Below the pieces are notes generated by a model that had not been told where the DNA came from, made no database searches, and saw only the letters and a list, made by a program, of their open reading frames with translations. Both the position numbers and the translations under genes were made by a program. A stretch of 14,248 bases of DNA from contig JAFAEX010000057.1 of assembly GCA_023423795.1 (NCBI GenBank), positions 1 through 14,248 on the forward strand, written 5' to 3'. Numbering within the stretch: position 1 is the first letter of the stretch; every line of letters begins with the position of its first letter. Positions 1 through 6,195 of this stretch are shown here, one piece after another. The DNA is from Chloroflexota bacterium. GTDB lineage: Bacteria; Chloroflexota; Chloroflexia; Thermomicrobiales; UBA6265.

Positions 1-242
1 TCCGGGTGCTGCGGGCCGAGGCGGCCTCGGTGCCCAACGCCATCGCCGCCGTGCTGCTGGCGGTGCGCGACCGCACCGGCCGCCGCCCGCACGCCTACTT
101 CGGCTGGACCGAGGGCAACCCGCTGCGCTATTTGGGCCGCTTCGTGCTCTTCGGCGAGGGCGACATCGCCCCGGTCACCCGCGAAATCCTGCGCAAGGCC
201 GAATCCGACGCCGCCCGGCGCCCGGCCGTCCACGTCGGATAA
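1..242 (+). CDS. C-terminal fragment of an unrecognised protein (possibly an APC-type amino-acid permease tail)
   Basis: The reading frame is open from the left edge and ends at a TAA at 240-242, giving about 79 residues with no start, so the gene begins outside the window. The visible part has one hydrophobic patch (PNAIAAVLLAV) and is otherwise polar. It contains HAYFGWTEGNPLRYLGRF and ends RPAVHVG. It carries no catalytic motif I can name. From memory, a similar cytoplasmic tail follows the last membrane segment in some Chloroflexota amino-acid permeases (APC superfamily), but I cannot verify this here. The gene converges on the TIMP-like gene ending at 418, with a REPIN-like repeat between them. 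I am confident it is coding, because codon structure is consistent and no other frame makes better sense, but the function is a guess. Confidence 0.6.
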   Translation, partial: RVLRAEAASVPNAIAAVLLAVRDRTGRRPHAYFGWTEGNPLRYLGRFVLFGEGDIAPVTREILRKAESDAARRPAVHVG

Positions 243-270
243 GGGCGCGTTTCAAGTCGCCGCCGTCGTC

Positions 271-344
271 ATCCCGAGCCTGTCGAGGGATTTCGTTCCT
301 GGTCCCAATGAGAGAACGACGAGATCCCTCGACAGGCTCGGGAT
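271..344. repeat. REPIN-like paired palindrome, copy 1
   Basis: Two 21-nt arms (271-291 and 324-344) are perfect inverted repeats of each other, core ATCCCGAGCCTGTCGAGG, separated by 32 nt. The loop contains AACGACGAG at 315-323, the reverse complement of CTCGTCGTT in the loop of copy 2, so this copy appears inverted relative to copy 2. It lies between two convergent gene ends (242 and 418). Such paired REP sequences are known as REPINs and are moved by RAYT transposases; no RAYT gene is in this window. In RNA it would form a long stable stem, so it may also stop transcription from both sides. Confidence 0.9.
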
Positions 345-417
345 GGCGGGGTGGGTAACGCGGGCGGCGTTCTGAACCTGGCGACAAGGGTCGAGGTTGG
401 CGGACGCCCGGCCTGCG

Positions 418-939
418 TCACCCCTCTGCATCGGGGGAGGCGGCGGGCACGGGCGTTGCCGGCCCGAGGTCTCGCAACACGCCGTGGAAGCCACCGCGCC
501 GCCCCGCACCGACCGTCCCGTCGCAGATGCTCGTCTCCAGCGGTCCGCCCCGCTTGGAGGCGAAGACGAGGTACTCCGATCCCACGTCGAAGGAGGCGGC
601 GCAGCTTCCCGGTCCCGACCCGACCACGACCTCCGGCCCGGGCGCGCCTTTCCAGACCGCATCGACCCGCAGCCGCACCACCTCCTCGGACGGTGGCAAC
701 GGGGTCCACGGCCAACCCAACTCCGTCGCCAGGCCGAACAGCCACTCGTCCCGCCACGGCACGGGTTCCGTCTCCAGCACCGTGCCGCGAAACGCGACGT
801 CTGCCCCGGCCAGCGCCATCCGCGGATCGACCCGGCCGCCGCTGCAATCGCAGGCCAGGCACGGCATCGCCGCCGCCGCCGTCAGCGCCAGCCCGAGCGT
901 CGCCGGAGCGAGCAACCCAACCGCCAGACGCCGGTTCAT
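418..939 (-). CDS. Secreted TIMP/NTR-domain-like protein
   Basis: 173 residues. Residues 1-24 form a signal peptide (MNRR, then a long Leu/Ala core), with likely cleavage after Ala29 (motif C-L-A). The mature protein would then start Cys30-Asp-Cys32. The rest fits the netrin/TIMP-like fold seen in many bacterial secreted proteins: a first strand DVAFRGTVLE, then VVRLRVDAVWKGAPG, then a Cys113 segment (GSCAASFDVGSEYLVFA), then Cys139 (SICDGTVG). The ATG at 939 is preceded by GGAGGCGCG, a good Shine-Dalgarno. It lies 125 nt downstream of the response regulator on the same strand, so it may be co-transcribed or have its own promoter. Family membership is inferred from the Cys pattern and the WKG/SC/YLV landmarks. 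Substrate and partner are unknown; protease inhibition has been shown for animal TIMPs and should not be assumed here. Confidence 0.75.
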   Translation of the reverse strand: MNRRLAVGLLAPATLGLALTAAAAMPCLACDCSGGRVDPRMALAGADVAFRGTVLETEPVPWRDEWLFGLATELGWPWTPLPPSEEVVRLRVDAVWKGAPGPEVVVGSGPGSCAASFDVGSEYLVFASKRGGPLETSICDGTVGAGRRGGFHGVLRDLGPATPVPAASPDAEG

Positions 940-1064
940 CGCGCCTCCGTTCGCCCGCTGCCCGCCAGGCGCCACGGGTTCGCCGGCCGTCGCCGGTGAC
1001 TGTTTGGAGCCGTCGTCCCGGCGGCGTTGGCGCCGGAGCCGAACCTTGCCGAGCGGCGCACCGC

Positions 1065-1751
1065 CTACCCCTCCGGCAACCGCAGCCGGTAGCCCACGCC
1101 CGGTTCGGTCACGATCAGCGCCGGCCGCGCGGGATCGTCCTCCAGTTTGCGGCGCAGGTAGTTGACGTACACCCGCAACTGCTGCGTGTTCTCCGCCGCG
1201 TAGCCGCCCCACGCCCGCTCCAGCAATTGCCGGTGGGTGAGGACCTTGCCGGCATCCGCCGCCAGCGCCCGCAGCAGCGCGAACTCGGTCGGCGTCAGGT
1301 GGACCTCCTCGCCGTGGCGGGTGACGACGTGCCGCGCGAGGTCGATCGTCACCGGCCCCGCGATCAGCGCTTCTTCGTCCTCCCGCCGGGCGCGGCGCAG
1401 GACGGCCCGCAGCCGCGCGAGCAGTTCGTCCATCCCGAACGGCTTGGTCAGGTAGTCGTCGGCCCCGCGGTCGAGCGCGGCCACCTTGTCCGGTTCCTGA
1501 CCGCGCGCCGACAGCACGATCACCGGCACGTCCGACCAGCCGCGCAGGTCGGTCAGCACCGCGAAGCCGTCCGGCGGCGGCATCACCAGGTCGAGCAGGA
1601 TGGCGTCGGGCCGCCAGGTCGCCGCCAGCAGCAGGGCGGCCTCGCCGCCGTCGGCCGTCTCGACCGCGTAGCCGTGCCCGCCCAGCGCTGTCCGCAGCGC
1701 CCGTCGCATCTGTGGCTCGTCGTCCACCACCAGCACCCGTTCGCCGCTCAC
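1065..1751 (-). CDS. kdpE: KdpE-like OmpR-family response regulator
   Basis: 228 residues. An N-terminal receiver domain (about 5-118) has the acidic pair Asp10/Asp11, phospho-acceptor Asp54 (ILLDLVMPPPDG), Ser81 and Lys103 (TKPF). A C-terminal OmpR/PhoB winged helix (about 130-225) carries LTPTEFALLRAL, an RVYVNYLRRKLEDDP recognition segment and the closing GVGYRLR, a run typical of KdpE. The GTG start overlaps the TGA of the upstream kinase by 4 nt (GTGA), which indicates translational coupling. The expected role is DNA-binding control, classically of the KdpFABC high-affinity potassium pump in response to K+ limitation. No kdpFABC genes are in this window, so the target is inferred from family only. 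Product class is very sure, regulon unsure. Confidence 0.9.
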   Translation of the reverse strand: MSGERVLVVDDEPQMRRALRTALGGHGYAVETADGGEAALLLAATWRPDAILLDLVMPPPDGFAVLTDLRGWSDVPVIVLSARGQEPDKVAALDRGADDYLTKPFGMDELLARLRAVLRRARREDEEALIAGPVTIDLARHVVTRHGEEVHLTPTEFALLRALAADAGKVLTHRQLLERAWGGYAAENTQQLRVYVNYLRRKLEDDPARPALIVTEPGVGYRLRLPEG

Positions 1752-3358
1752 CGCGACCTCCCGCCGATGATTCCGCCCGATCCCGCTGCGACGTCGGCCA
1801 CGCCATCCGTGGGCGGATCGATCGGCAGCGCGAACCGGAACGCGGCCCCGGCGCCCGGCGCGCTTTCGACCCAGATCCGGCCGCCGTGGGCGTCCACCAG
1901 TCCTTTGCAGATCGCCAGCCCGATGCCGGAGCCGCCGGTCGTCCGCTCCGCCCCGAGGCGGTAGAACGTGTCGAACACCCGCGGCTGCACCTCCGGCGGG
2001 ATGCCCGGCCCGGCGTCCCGCACCGAGAAGACGACCGTCCCGCCCACACGCGCGGCCTCCAGCCGGACAGGGGTGCCGGCCGGGGTGTGGCGCAGCGCGT
2101 TTTCCAGCAGGTTGCCCAGCACCTGCGCGATCTCCACGTAGTCGAGGAACAGCAGCGGCAGGTCCGGTTCGACCGACACGGTGAACGCGCGGCCGTCCAT
2201 CCGCGGCTCGAACCGCGCCGCCACGTCGGCGATCAACTCGCCCGCGTCGTACCACGCCCGCTCCGGCCGCAGCGCGCCGCCCTCGATCCGCGACAGGTCC
2301 AGCAGGTTTCCGACCATCAGCGAGAGGCGGTCCGTCTCCTCGTCGATCGCCTCCAGGAACTCCCGCCGCGCCGCCGCGTCCCACGCCACGGACTCGTCCA
2401 GCAGCGACGTCGCCGCCGCCTTGATCGAGGCCAGCGGCGTCCGCAAATCGTGGGAAACGGCGGCCAGCAGCGCCGTCTTGAGCCGGTCGGACTCGGCCAG
2501 CGCGCCGGCCCGTGCCGCCACGTCCGCGAGCCGCGCCCGCTCCAGCGCCAGCGCCGCCTGCCCGGCGAAGGCGGCCAGCAGCGCCTCCTCCTCCGGCCGA
2601 AACCGGGCCGCCTCGCCGCCGGCGCGTTCCATCGCCAGCACCCCGACCGGACGCTCGGCCGTCGCGATCGGCAGGGAGGCCCGATGCGGCTGTCCCGGAC
2701 GTGCCGGTGACGCCACCGGCGCCCGCTGCCCGAGGGCGAGGCGGGCATCCGCGATCGCGGCGTCGTCCGGCGGCGGCGTGCCGGCCGGCCACGACGCGGC
2801 GACCGCCATTTCCCCGCGGCTGCTGCCCGGCAGCAGGATCAGGCAGCGGTCGGCGGCGAACACGGTCGCGACCCGCTCCACGATCGCGGCCAGCAGGGCG
2901 TCGAGGGTGGCGCCGCCGGCCAGCGCGGCGTTCAGTTCCGCCAGCAGCGCCGTCCGCCGCTGTTCGCGCTCGGCCCGCTCCGTCCGCTCGCGGACGCGGG
3001 CGGCCAGCCCGGCGGTCAGCATCGCCACGCCGAGGTAGACCGCCAGCGCCAGCAGGTGGTCCGCGTCGGCCACCTCGAACGTCAGATAGGGCTCGAGGAA
3101 GAAGAAATCGAGCGCGAGGAAGCCGAGCACCGCCGCCAGCGCCGCCGGGCCGGGGCCGGCGACGAGCGCCACCGCCACGCTCGGCAGCAGGAAGATCGGC
3201 AGCACGTTGAGCACGCCGAGCAGGTCGCGCAGCGGCAGCAGCACCGCCACGCAGGCGGCGACCGCGGCGACCGCAAGCCCGTAGCGCCCGTCCTGCCACG
3301 GCGGCGGAGGATTGTCCTTTCCGTGTCCGGCGATGCCCGTGTCAGGTTCAGCGCCCAT
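1748..3358 (-). CDS. kdpD: KdpD-like sensor histidine kinase lacking the cytoplasmic N-terminal sensor domains (DUF4118-GAF-HisKA-HATPase)
   Basis: 536 residues from the ATG at 3358. Four hydrophobic segments (about 27-42, 46-64, 68-88, 102-120) form the DUF4118 membrane domain. They are followed by a coiled region, a GAF domain (about 145-275), a HisKA H-box AVSHDLRTPL with His303, and a HATPase domain with N-box Asn420 (NLLENALRHTP), G1 DAGPGIP (448-454), an F-box around DTFYRL and G2 GGSGIGL (475-481). The protein matches the C-terminal half of KdpD. The roughly 350-400 residue KdpD N-terminal domain and the universal-stress-protein-like domain of the E. coli protein are absent, with no room upstream before the divergent epimerase. 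An in-frame extension to 3493 looks non-coding and low in complexity. It presumably phosphorylates the coupled regulator encoded at 1065-1751. Signal input is uncertain because the missing part is where KdpD receives part of its K+ and regulatory input. Confidence 0.88.
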   Translation of the reverse strand: MGAEPDTGIAGHGKDNPPPPWQDGRYGLAVAAVAACVAVLLPLRDLLGVLNVLPIFLLPSVAVALVAGPGPAALAAVLGFLALDFFFLEPYLTFEVADADHLLALAVYLGVAMLTAGLAARVRERTERAEREQRRTALLAELNAALAGGATLDALLAAIVERVATVFAADRCLILLPGSSRGEMAVAASWPAGTPPPDDAAIADARLALGQRAPVASPARPGQPHRASLPIATAERPVGVLAMERAGGEAARFRPEEEALLAAFAGQAALALERARLADVAARAGALAESDRLKTALLAAVSHDLRTPLASIKAAATSLLDESVAWDAAARREFLEAIDEETDRLSLMVGNLLDLSRIEGGALRPERAWYDAGELIADVAARFEPRMDGRAFTVSVEPDLPLLFLDYVEIAQVLGNLLENALRHTPAGTPVRLEAARVGGTVVFSVRDAGPGIPPEVQPRVFDTFYRLGAERTTGGSGIGLAICKGLVDAHGGRIWVESAPGAGAAFRFALPIDPPTDGVADVAAGSGGIIGGRSR

Positions 3359-3457
3359 TCCGCCCGTCCCGCGCCCGCCGATGCCCAGCGCGCGGGAGCA
3401 TAGTCGAGGCGCGCCCCTCCCTCGCGCCCGCACCGAACGCCGCTCGCGCTTCGCCGC

Positions 3458-3486
3458 TTGACAGCCCTCCGTTCGCGCCGCAGCAT
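3458..3486 (+). promoter_or_regulatory. Possible sigma-70-type promoter for the epimerase gene
   Basis: A perfect TTGACA lies at 3458-3463 and, after a 17-nt spacer, CAGCAT at 3481-3486 is a poor -10 match (3 of 6). The box is in the divergent gap between the kinase and epimerase genes, on the right strand and about 70-100 nt before the start codon. The heptamer repeat would fall in the 5' leader. The -35 is good and the -10 weak, so this is only suggestive. Confidence 0.3.
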
Positions 3487-3507
3487 CCGCCAACGCCTCA
3501 CGCCTGA

Positions 3508-3535
3508 CGTCTCTCGTCTCTCGTCTCTCGTCTCA
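3508..3535 (+). repeat. Heptamer tandem repeat (CGTCTCT, four copies)
   Basis: Three exact CGTCTCT units plus a fourth with one change (CGTCTCA) run without interruption from 3508 to 3535. The array stops 19 nt before the epimerase start codon, just upstream of its GGGGGG ribosome binding site. A 7-nt unit outside the coding frame can change copy number by slippage without breaking a protein, so it could tune the 5' leader length. That role is an inference. Confidence 0.85.
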
Positions 3536-3554
3536 CGACCTGGGGGGCTCGACG

Positions 3555-4400
3555 ATGAACCCGATCGGCGTCAACACGTTCGTCTGGTACTCGCCCGTCA
3601 CCGACGCCGACGTCGCCGTCGTCGCGCCGAAGGTGAAGGCGATGGGATTCGACTGGCTCGAACTGCCGGTCGAAAACCCCGGCGACTGGGACCCCGCCCG
3701 CACCGCCGAGGTGCTGGCCGAGCACGGATTGCGCGCCTCCGTTTGCGCGGCGATGGGGCCTGGTCGCGACCTTACCGATCCGGCCACGGTCGAAGCGACG
3801 AAGGGGTACGTGACCTACTGCATCGACGCCCTCGCCGCGCTCGGCGGCGGCCCGGTGGTCGGCCCGATCTACACCCCGGTCGGCAAGACCTGGAGGATGG
3901 ACGCCGCCGAGCGCAAGGCGACCGTCGCCCGGCTCGTCGAGGCCCTCAAGCCGCTGGGCGACTACGCCGGCGAGCGCGGCGTGGCGCTGGCGATCGAGCC
4001 GCTGAACCGGTTCGAAACCAGTTTCCTTAACACGGCCGAACAGGTGATGGAGGTCGTCCACGCGGTCGGTAACGAGCACGTCGGCGTCCTGCTGGACACC
4101 TTCCACATGAACGTCGAGGAGAAGGACCAGGCCGCGGCGATCCGGCTCGTCGGCGACCGCCTGTACCACTTCCACGCCTGCGGCAGCGACCGCGGCGCGC
4201 CGGGGCAGGACCACGTCGCCTGGCCGGAGATCGTCGCGGCGCTGAAGGACGTCGGCTACCGGGGCGGGGTCGTCATCGAGAGTTTCACCCCCGACAACGA
4301 CACCATCGCCCGCGCCGCCGCCATCTGGCGCCCGCTCGCCGCAAGCGAGGACGCGCTGGCCCAGGAGGGGCTGGCGTTCCTGAAGCGGGCGTTCGCCTGA
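3555..4400 (+). CDS. Sugar phosphate isomerase/epimerase, D-psicose/D-tagatose 3-epimerase type
   Basis: 281 residues, full length for the family. A TIM-barrel protein expected to interconvert ketohexoses at C3 with a divalent metal (Mn or Co). The four metal ligands are visible: Glu148 (AIEPLNRFE), Asp181 (LLDTFHMN), His207 (YHFHACGSDRG) and Glu242 (VVIESF). The substrate residues Glu154, His184 and Arg213 are also present, at a constant offset of two from the classical Agrobacterium D-psicose 3-epimerase numbering as I recall it. The ATG follows a GGGGGG box at 3542-3547. It is a single gene, divergent from the kdpDE-like operon and convergent with the exporter operon. No sugar transporter or kinase lies next to it, so the natural substrate cannot be read from context. 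It could equally act on another ketose or on a sugar acid derivative. Confidence 0.9.
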   Translation: MNPIGVNTFVWYSPVTDADVAVVAPKVKAMGFDWLELPVENPGDWDPARTAEVLAEHGLRASVCAAMGPGRDLTDPATVEATKGYVTYCIDALAALGGGPVVGPIYTPVGKTWRMDAAERKATVARLVEALKPLGDYAGERGVALAIEPLNRFETSFLNTAEQVMEVVHAVGNEHVGVLLDTFHMNVEEKDQAAAIRLVGDRLYHFHACGSDRGAPGQDHVAWPEIVAALKDVGYRGGVVIESFTPDNDTIARAAAIWRPLAASEDALAQEGLAFLKRAFA

Positions 4401-4434
4401 GGCCCGGCCGCCCTCCATCCATGTCGCCCCATGT

Positions 4435-4517
4435 CGTCATCCCGAGCTTGTCGAGGGATCTCGTCGTTGCCCGTCTCGCCGGACAGGCCGAGATCCCTCG
4501 ACAGGCTCGGGATGACG
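4435..4517. repeat. REPIN-like paired palindrome, copy 2
   Basis: The core arms at 4439-4459 and 4493-4513 match with one mismatch (GCTTG against GCAGG on the other strand). Pairing extends outward to CGTCAT/ATGACG and inward to CTCG/CGAG, giving arms 4435-4463 and 4489-4517. The core element is 75 bp, the same as copy 3 and 1 nt longer than copy 1. It sits between the convergent epimerase end (4400) and the monooxygenase end (4622). This is the copy with the longest stem. Confidence 0.9.
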
Positions 4518-4562
4518 GTGAGGGTGTGAAGCGCGATCCTGGTCGATGTGGATACGCGTCGT

Positions 4563-4600
4563 CCACCGCCCCGGAGGAATTCCTCCCCCGGCGGGGGTGG
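4563..4600. other. Overlapping alternative hairpins between convergent genes
   Basis: A 14-nt perfect palindrome, GGAGGAATTCCTCC (4573-4586), overlaps a CCCCC-GGC-GGGGG hairpin (4585-4597). The outer CCACC (4563-4567) can also pair with GGTGG (4596-4600). The region lies 22 nt beyond the 3' end of the monooxygenase gene. There is no T-run on either side, so it is not a classical intrinsic terminator, though with REPIN copy 2 it may help end transcripts from both sides. Confidence 0.4.
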
Positions 4601-4621
4601 TCGTGCCCGAATCGAGGATGT

Positions 4622-4918
4622 TCAGACGCCCTTGCCGCCGGCGATCGCCAATTCCGTCTGGTCGGAGATCGCGGCGATGAGCGGCATCGCCTGCGAGATG
4701 AGGTCCCGGACCTCCTGCGGCTCCAGCGAGGCGACGTGGGCGGCCTTGTCGGTCCAGACCTCGGTGACCCAGATCGCGTTCGGGTCGTCGCTGGTGCCGA
4801 CGACGTAGGAGATGCAGCCGTCGTTGGATTTCAACTCCTCGGCGGCCTGGACCAGGATGGCGAGCAGGTCGTCGCGCTTGCCGGGGTGGGTCGTGAACTT
4901 GCCGATCAAGCCGAACAT
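4622..4918 (-). CDS. Antibiotic biosynthesis monooxygenase (ABM)-fold protein, YgiN-like
   Basis: 98 residues, typical length for this single-domain dimeric alpha-beta barrel family. Landmarks run in family order: an N-terminal strand with MFGLIGKFTTHPGKRDDLLAIL, then SNDGCISYVVGTSDDPNAIWVTEVWTDKAAHVASL, then a C-terminal helix and strand. The ATG at 4918 has an excellent ribosome binding site, GGAGGACCG. Members of this fold include cofactor-free oxygenases acting on quinones or polyketide rings, heme-degrading enzymes and many of unknown role. The window does not show which applies. It is the third gene of the run ATPase-permease-monooxygenase, 95 nt after the permease stop, so it may share a transcript with the exporter. 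Confidence 0.85.
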   Translation of the reverse strand: MFGLIGKFTTHPGKRDDLLAILVQAAEELKSNDGCISYVVGTSDDPNAIWVTEVWTDKAAHVASLEPQEVRDLISQAMPLIAAISDQTELAIAGGKGV

Positions 4919-5013
4919 CGGTCCTCCGAGCGTGCCGCGCCTCGCCCGCTCGCCGGAATGCGAACGGATGATCGAGTATCGCACGCCCATGCGCGGTTTG
5001 CGCGTCCTCGTTC

Positions 5014-6081
5014 CTACCCCTTCTGCGCGTCCCAGCGGAAGAAGCGGACGGCGATGACCATGGCCGCCGCGAAGACGGCCAGCAGCACCAGCAGGTCGGG
5101 CCACATCGCGGCGAGCCCGCGGCCGTGGGTCATCGGCGCGCGCAGGGCATCGACGAGGTAGGGCAGCGGCAGGATGCGGGTGATCGGGCGCAGCCACGCC
5201 GGCGCGGTGTCGAGGCTGAAGAAGATGCCGCTCAGGAACAGCATCGGGAAGGTGATCAGGTTCGCGTAGGAGGCCGCCGTTTCGGCGTTCGGCGCGATGC
5301 CGGAGATGGCGAAGCCGATCGCGAGGAAGGCCAGCGATCCGACGATCAGCGCCAGCAGGATCAGCAGCGGGTTGCCGCGCAGGTGCAGCCCGAACAGCGC
5401 CCACGCCAGCCCGACGAGGATGACCGACTGCGCCACCGCCATGATCAACTGCGAGAAGATGCGGGCGAGGATGAAACTGGTCAGCGGGAACGGCGTCACC
5501 TTGATCCGGCGCAGGATGCCGCGCTCGCGGTAGTTCACGAACGCCGTCGAGAGGCCGATGATGCCGGAGTTCATCAGGCTCATCGCCACGATGCCGGGCA
5601 CGAAGGCGTCCATGAACGAGACGTCGGCGGCGGCGATCGGCTGGTCGGCGATGGCCACCGGCAACTCGCCGCCGGCGGTGGCCACCAGCACCTGGCGCAC
5701 CGCTTCCACGGCGACCTGCTCGGTCGGGCCGCGGGCGGGGTCGTAGCGCAGATCGACCGCCGGTTTTTCGCCGGCAACCTCCGGCGGGAAGACCAGCACC
5801 ACGTCCTGCGCGCCGTCGGCGAGACCGGCCATCAGCGCCGCTTCGTCGGCGCGGCTGACGGTGAACGCCTCGTTGCCGGCCATCGCCGCCGCGACGCGCT
5901 CACCATAGGGGGAGAGCGGCTCGGCCAGCCCGGCGCGGACTTCGACCTGCACGCCGCGGGCGAGCACGGTGCCGAAGATCACGATGAACAGCGCCGGGAA
6001 CGCGAGGTTCCAGAACAGCGCCGCCCGGTTGCGGACGCTCATTTTGACGTTGGCGCGGGTCATCGCCCAGAGGGATCGCAT
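5014..6081 (-). CDS. ABC-2 type exporter permease
   Basis: 355 residues. One membrane segment near the N-terminus (about 22-42) is followed by a roughly 115-residue extracytoplasmic region (about 43-157). Five further membrane segments lie at about 160-183, 206-229, 239-261, 270-292 and 329-347. Between the second and third segments is the cytoplasmic stretch NYRERGILRRIKVTP, the coupling region typical of ABC-2/DrrB-like permeases, and NLITFPMLFLSGIFF is the usual family core. It partners the ATPase encoded at 6196-7251. The ATG at 6081 follows GGAG with good spacing; an in-frame ATG at 6063 is possible but lacks a better site. The cargo is unknown: drug, lipid and polyketide exporters share this architecture. 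Confidence 0.9.
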   Translation of the reverse strand: MRSLWAMTRANVKMSVRNRAALFWNLAFPALFIVIFGTVLARGVQVEVRAGLAEPLSPYGERVAAAMAGNEAFTVSRADEAALMAGLADGAQDVVLVFPPEVAGEKPAVDLRYDPARGPTEQVAVEAVRQVLVATAGGELPVAIADQPIAAADVSFMDAFVPGIVAMSLMNSGIIGLSTAFVNYRERGILRRIKVTPFPLTSFILARIFSQLIMAVAQSVILVGLAWALFGLHLRGNPLLILLALIVGSLAFLAIGFAISGIAPNAETAASYANLITFPMLFLSGIFFSLDTAPAWLRPITRILPLPYLVDALRAPMTHGRGLAAMWPDLLVLLAVFAAAMVIAVRFFRWDAQKG

Positions 6082-6111
6082 CCATGTCTCCAGTGAGTCG
6101 GCACATCGGCA

Positions 6112-6192
6112 AGGCGACAGGCGACAGGCGACAGACGATATCGGGTTCGCGATTGCGAACGTGCGTCCGGTATAGCCTGTCGCCTGTCGCCT
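6112..6192. repeat. Inverted repeat of GGCGACA heptamers with a nested hairpin
   Basis: Left part 6112-6134 is A followed by three tandem GGCGACA units (plus G). Right part 6175-6192 is the inverted version (GCCTGTCGCCTGTCGCCT). This gives an 18-bp perfect stem. Inside the loop is a second perfect hairpin, GTTCGC-GATT-GCGAAC (6145-6160). The whole structure fills the 114-nt gap between the ATPase stop (6196) and the permease start (6081) in the same operon. It could hold the mRNA 3' end, set the ATPase:permease ratio or attenuate read-through; which of these cannot be told from sequence. Confidence 0.85.
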
Positions 6193-6195
6193 CGT

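Noticed and set aside
351..1964. Long open frame on the + strand antisense to the TIMP-like and kdpE genes
   Set aside because: Its product is Arg/Pro/Ala-rich with no domain, no ribosome binding site, and it crosses the repeat and two well-supported genes. High GC leaves antisense frames open by chance.
3398..3403. TATGCT (- strand) as the -10 of the kdpD-like gene
   Set aside because: No acceptable -35 at 16-18 nt; a single hexamer is not enough.
4421..4566. Peptides encoded across the REPIN copies (with SRACRGIS / SLDKLGM-type text)
   Set aside because: These are translations of the palindromic repeat and are well known as false gene calls; no ribosome binding site or conservation beyond the repeat.
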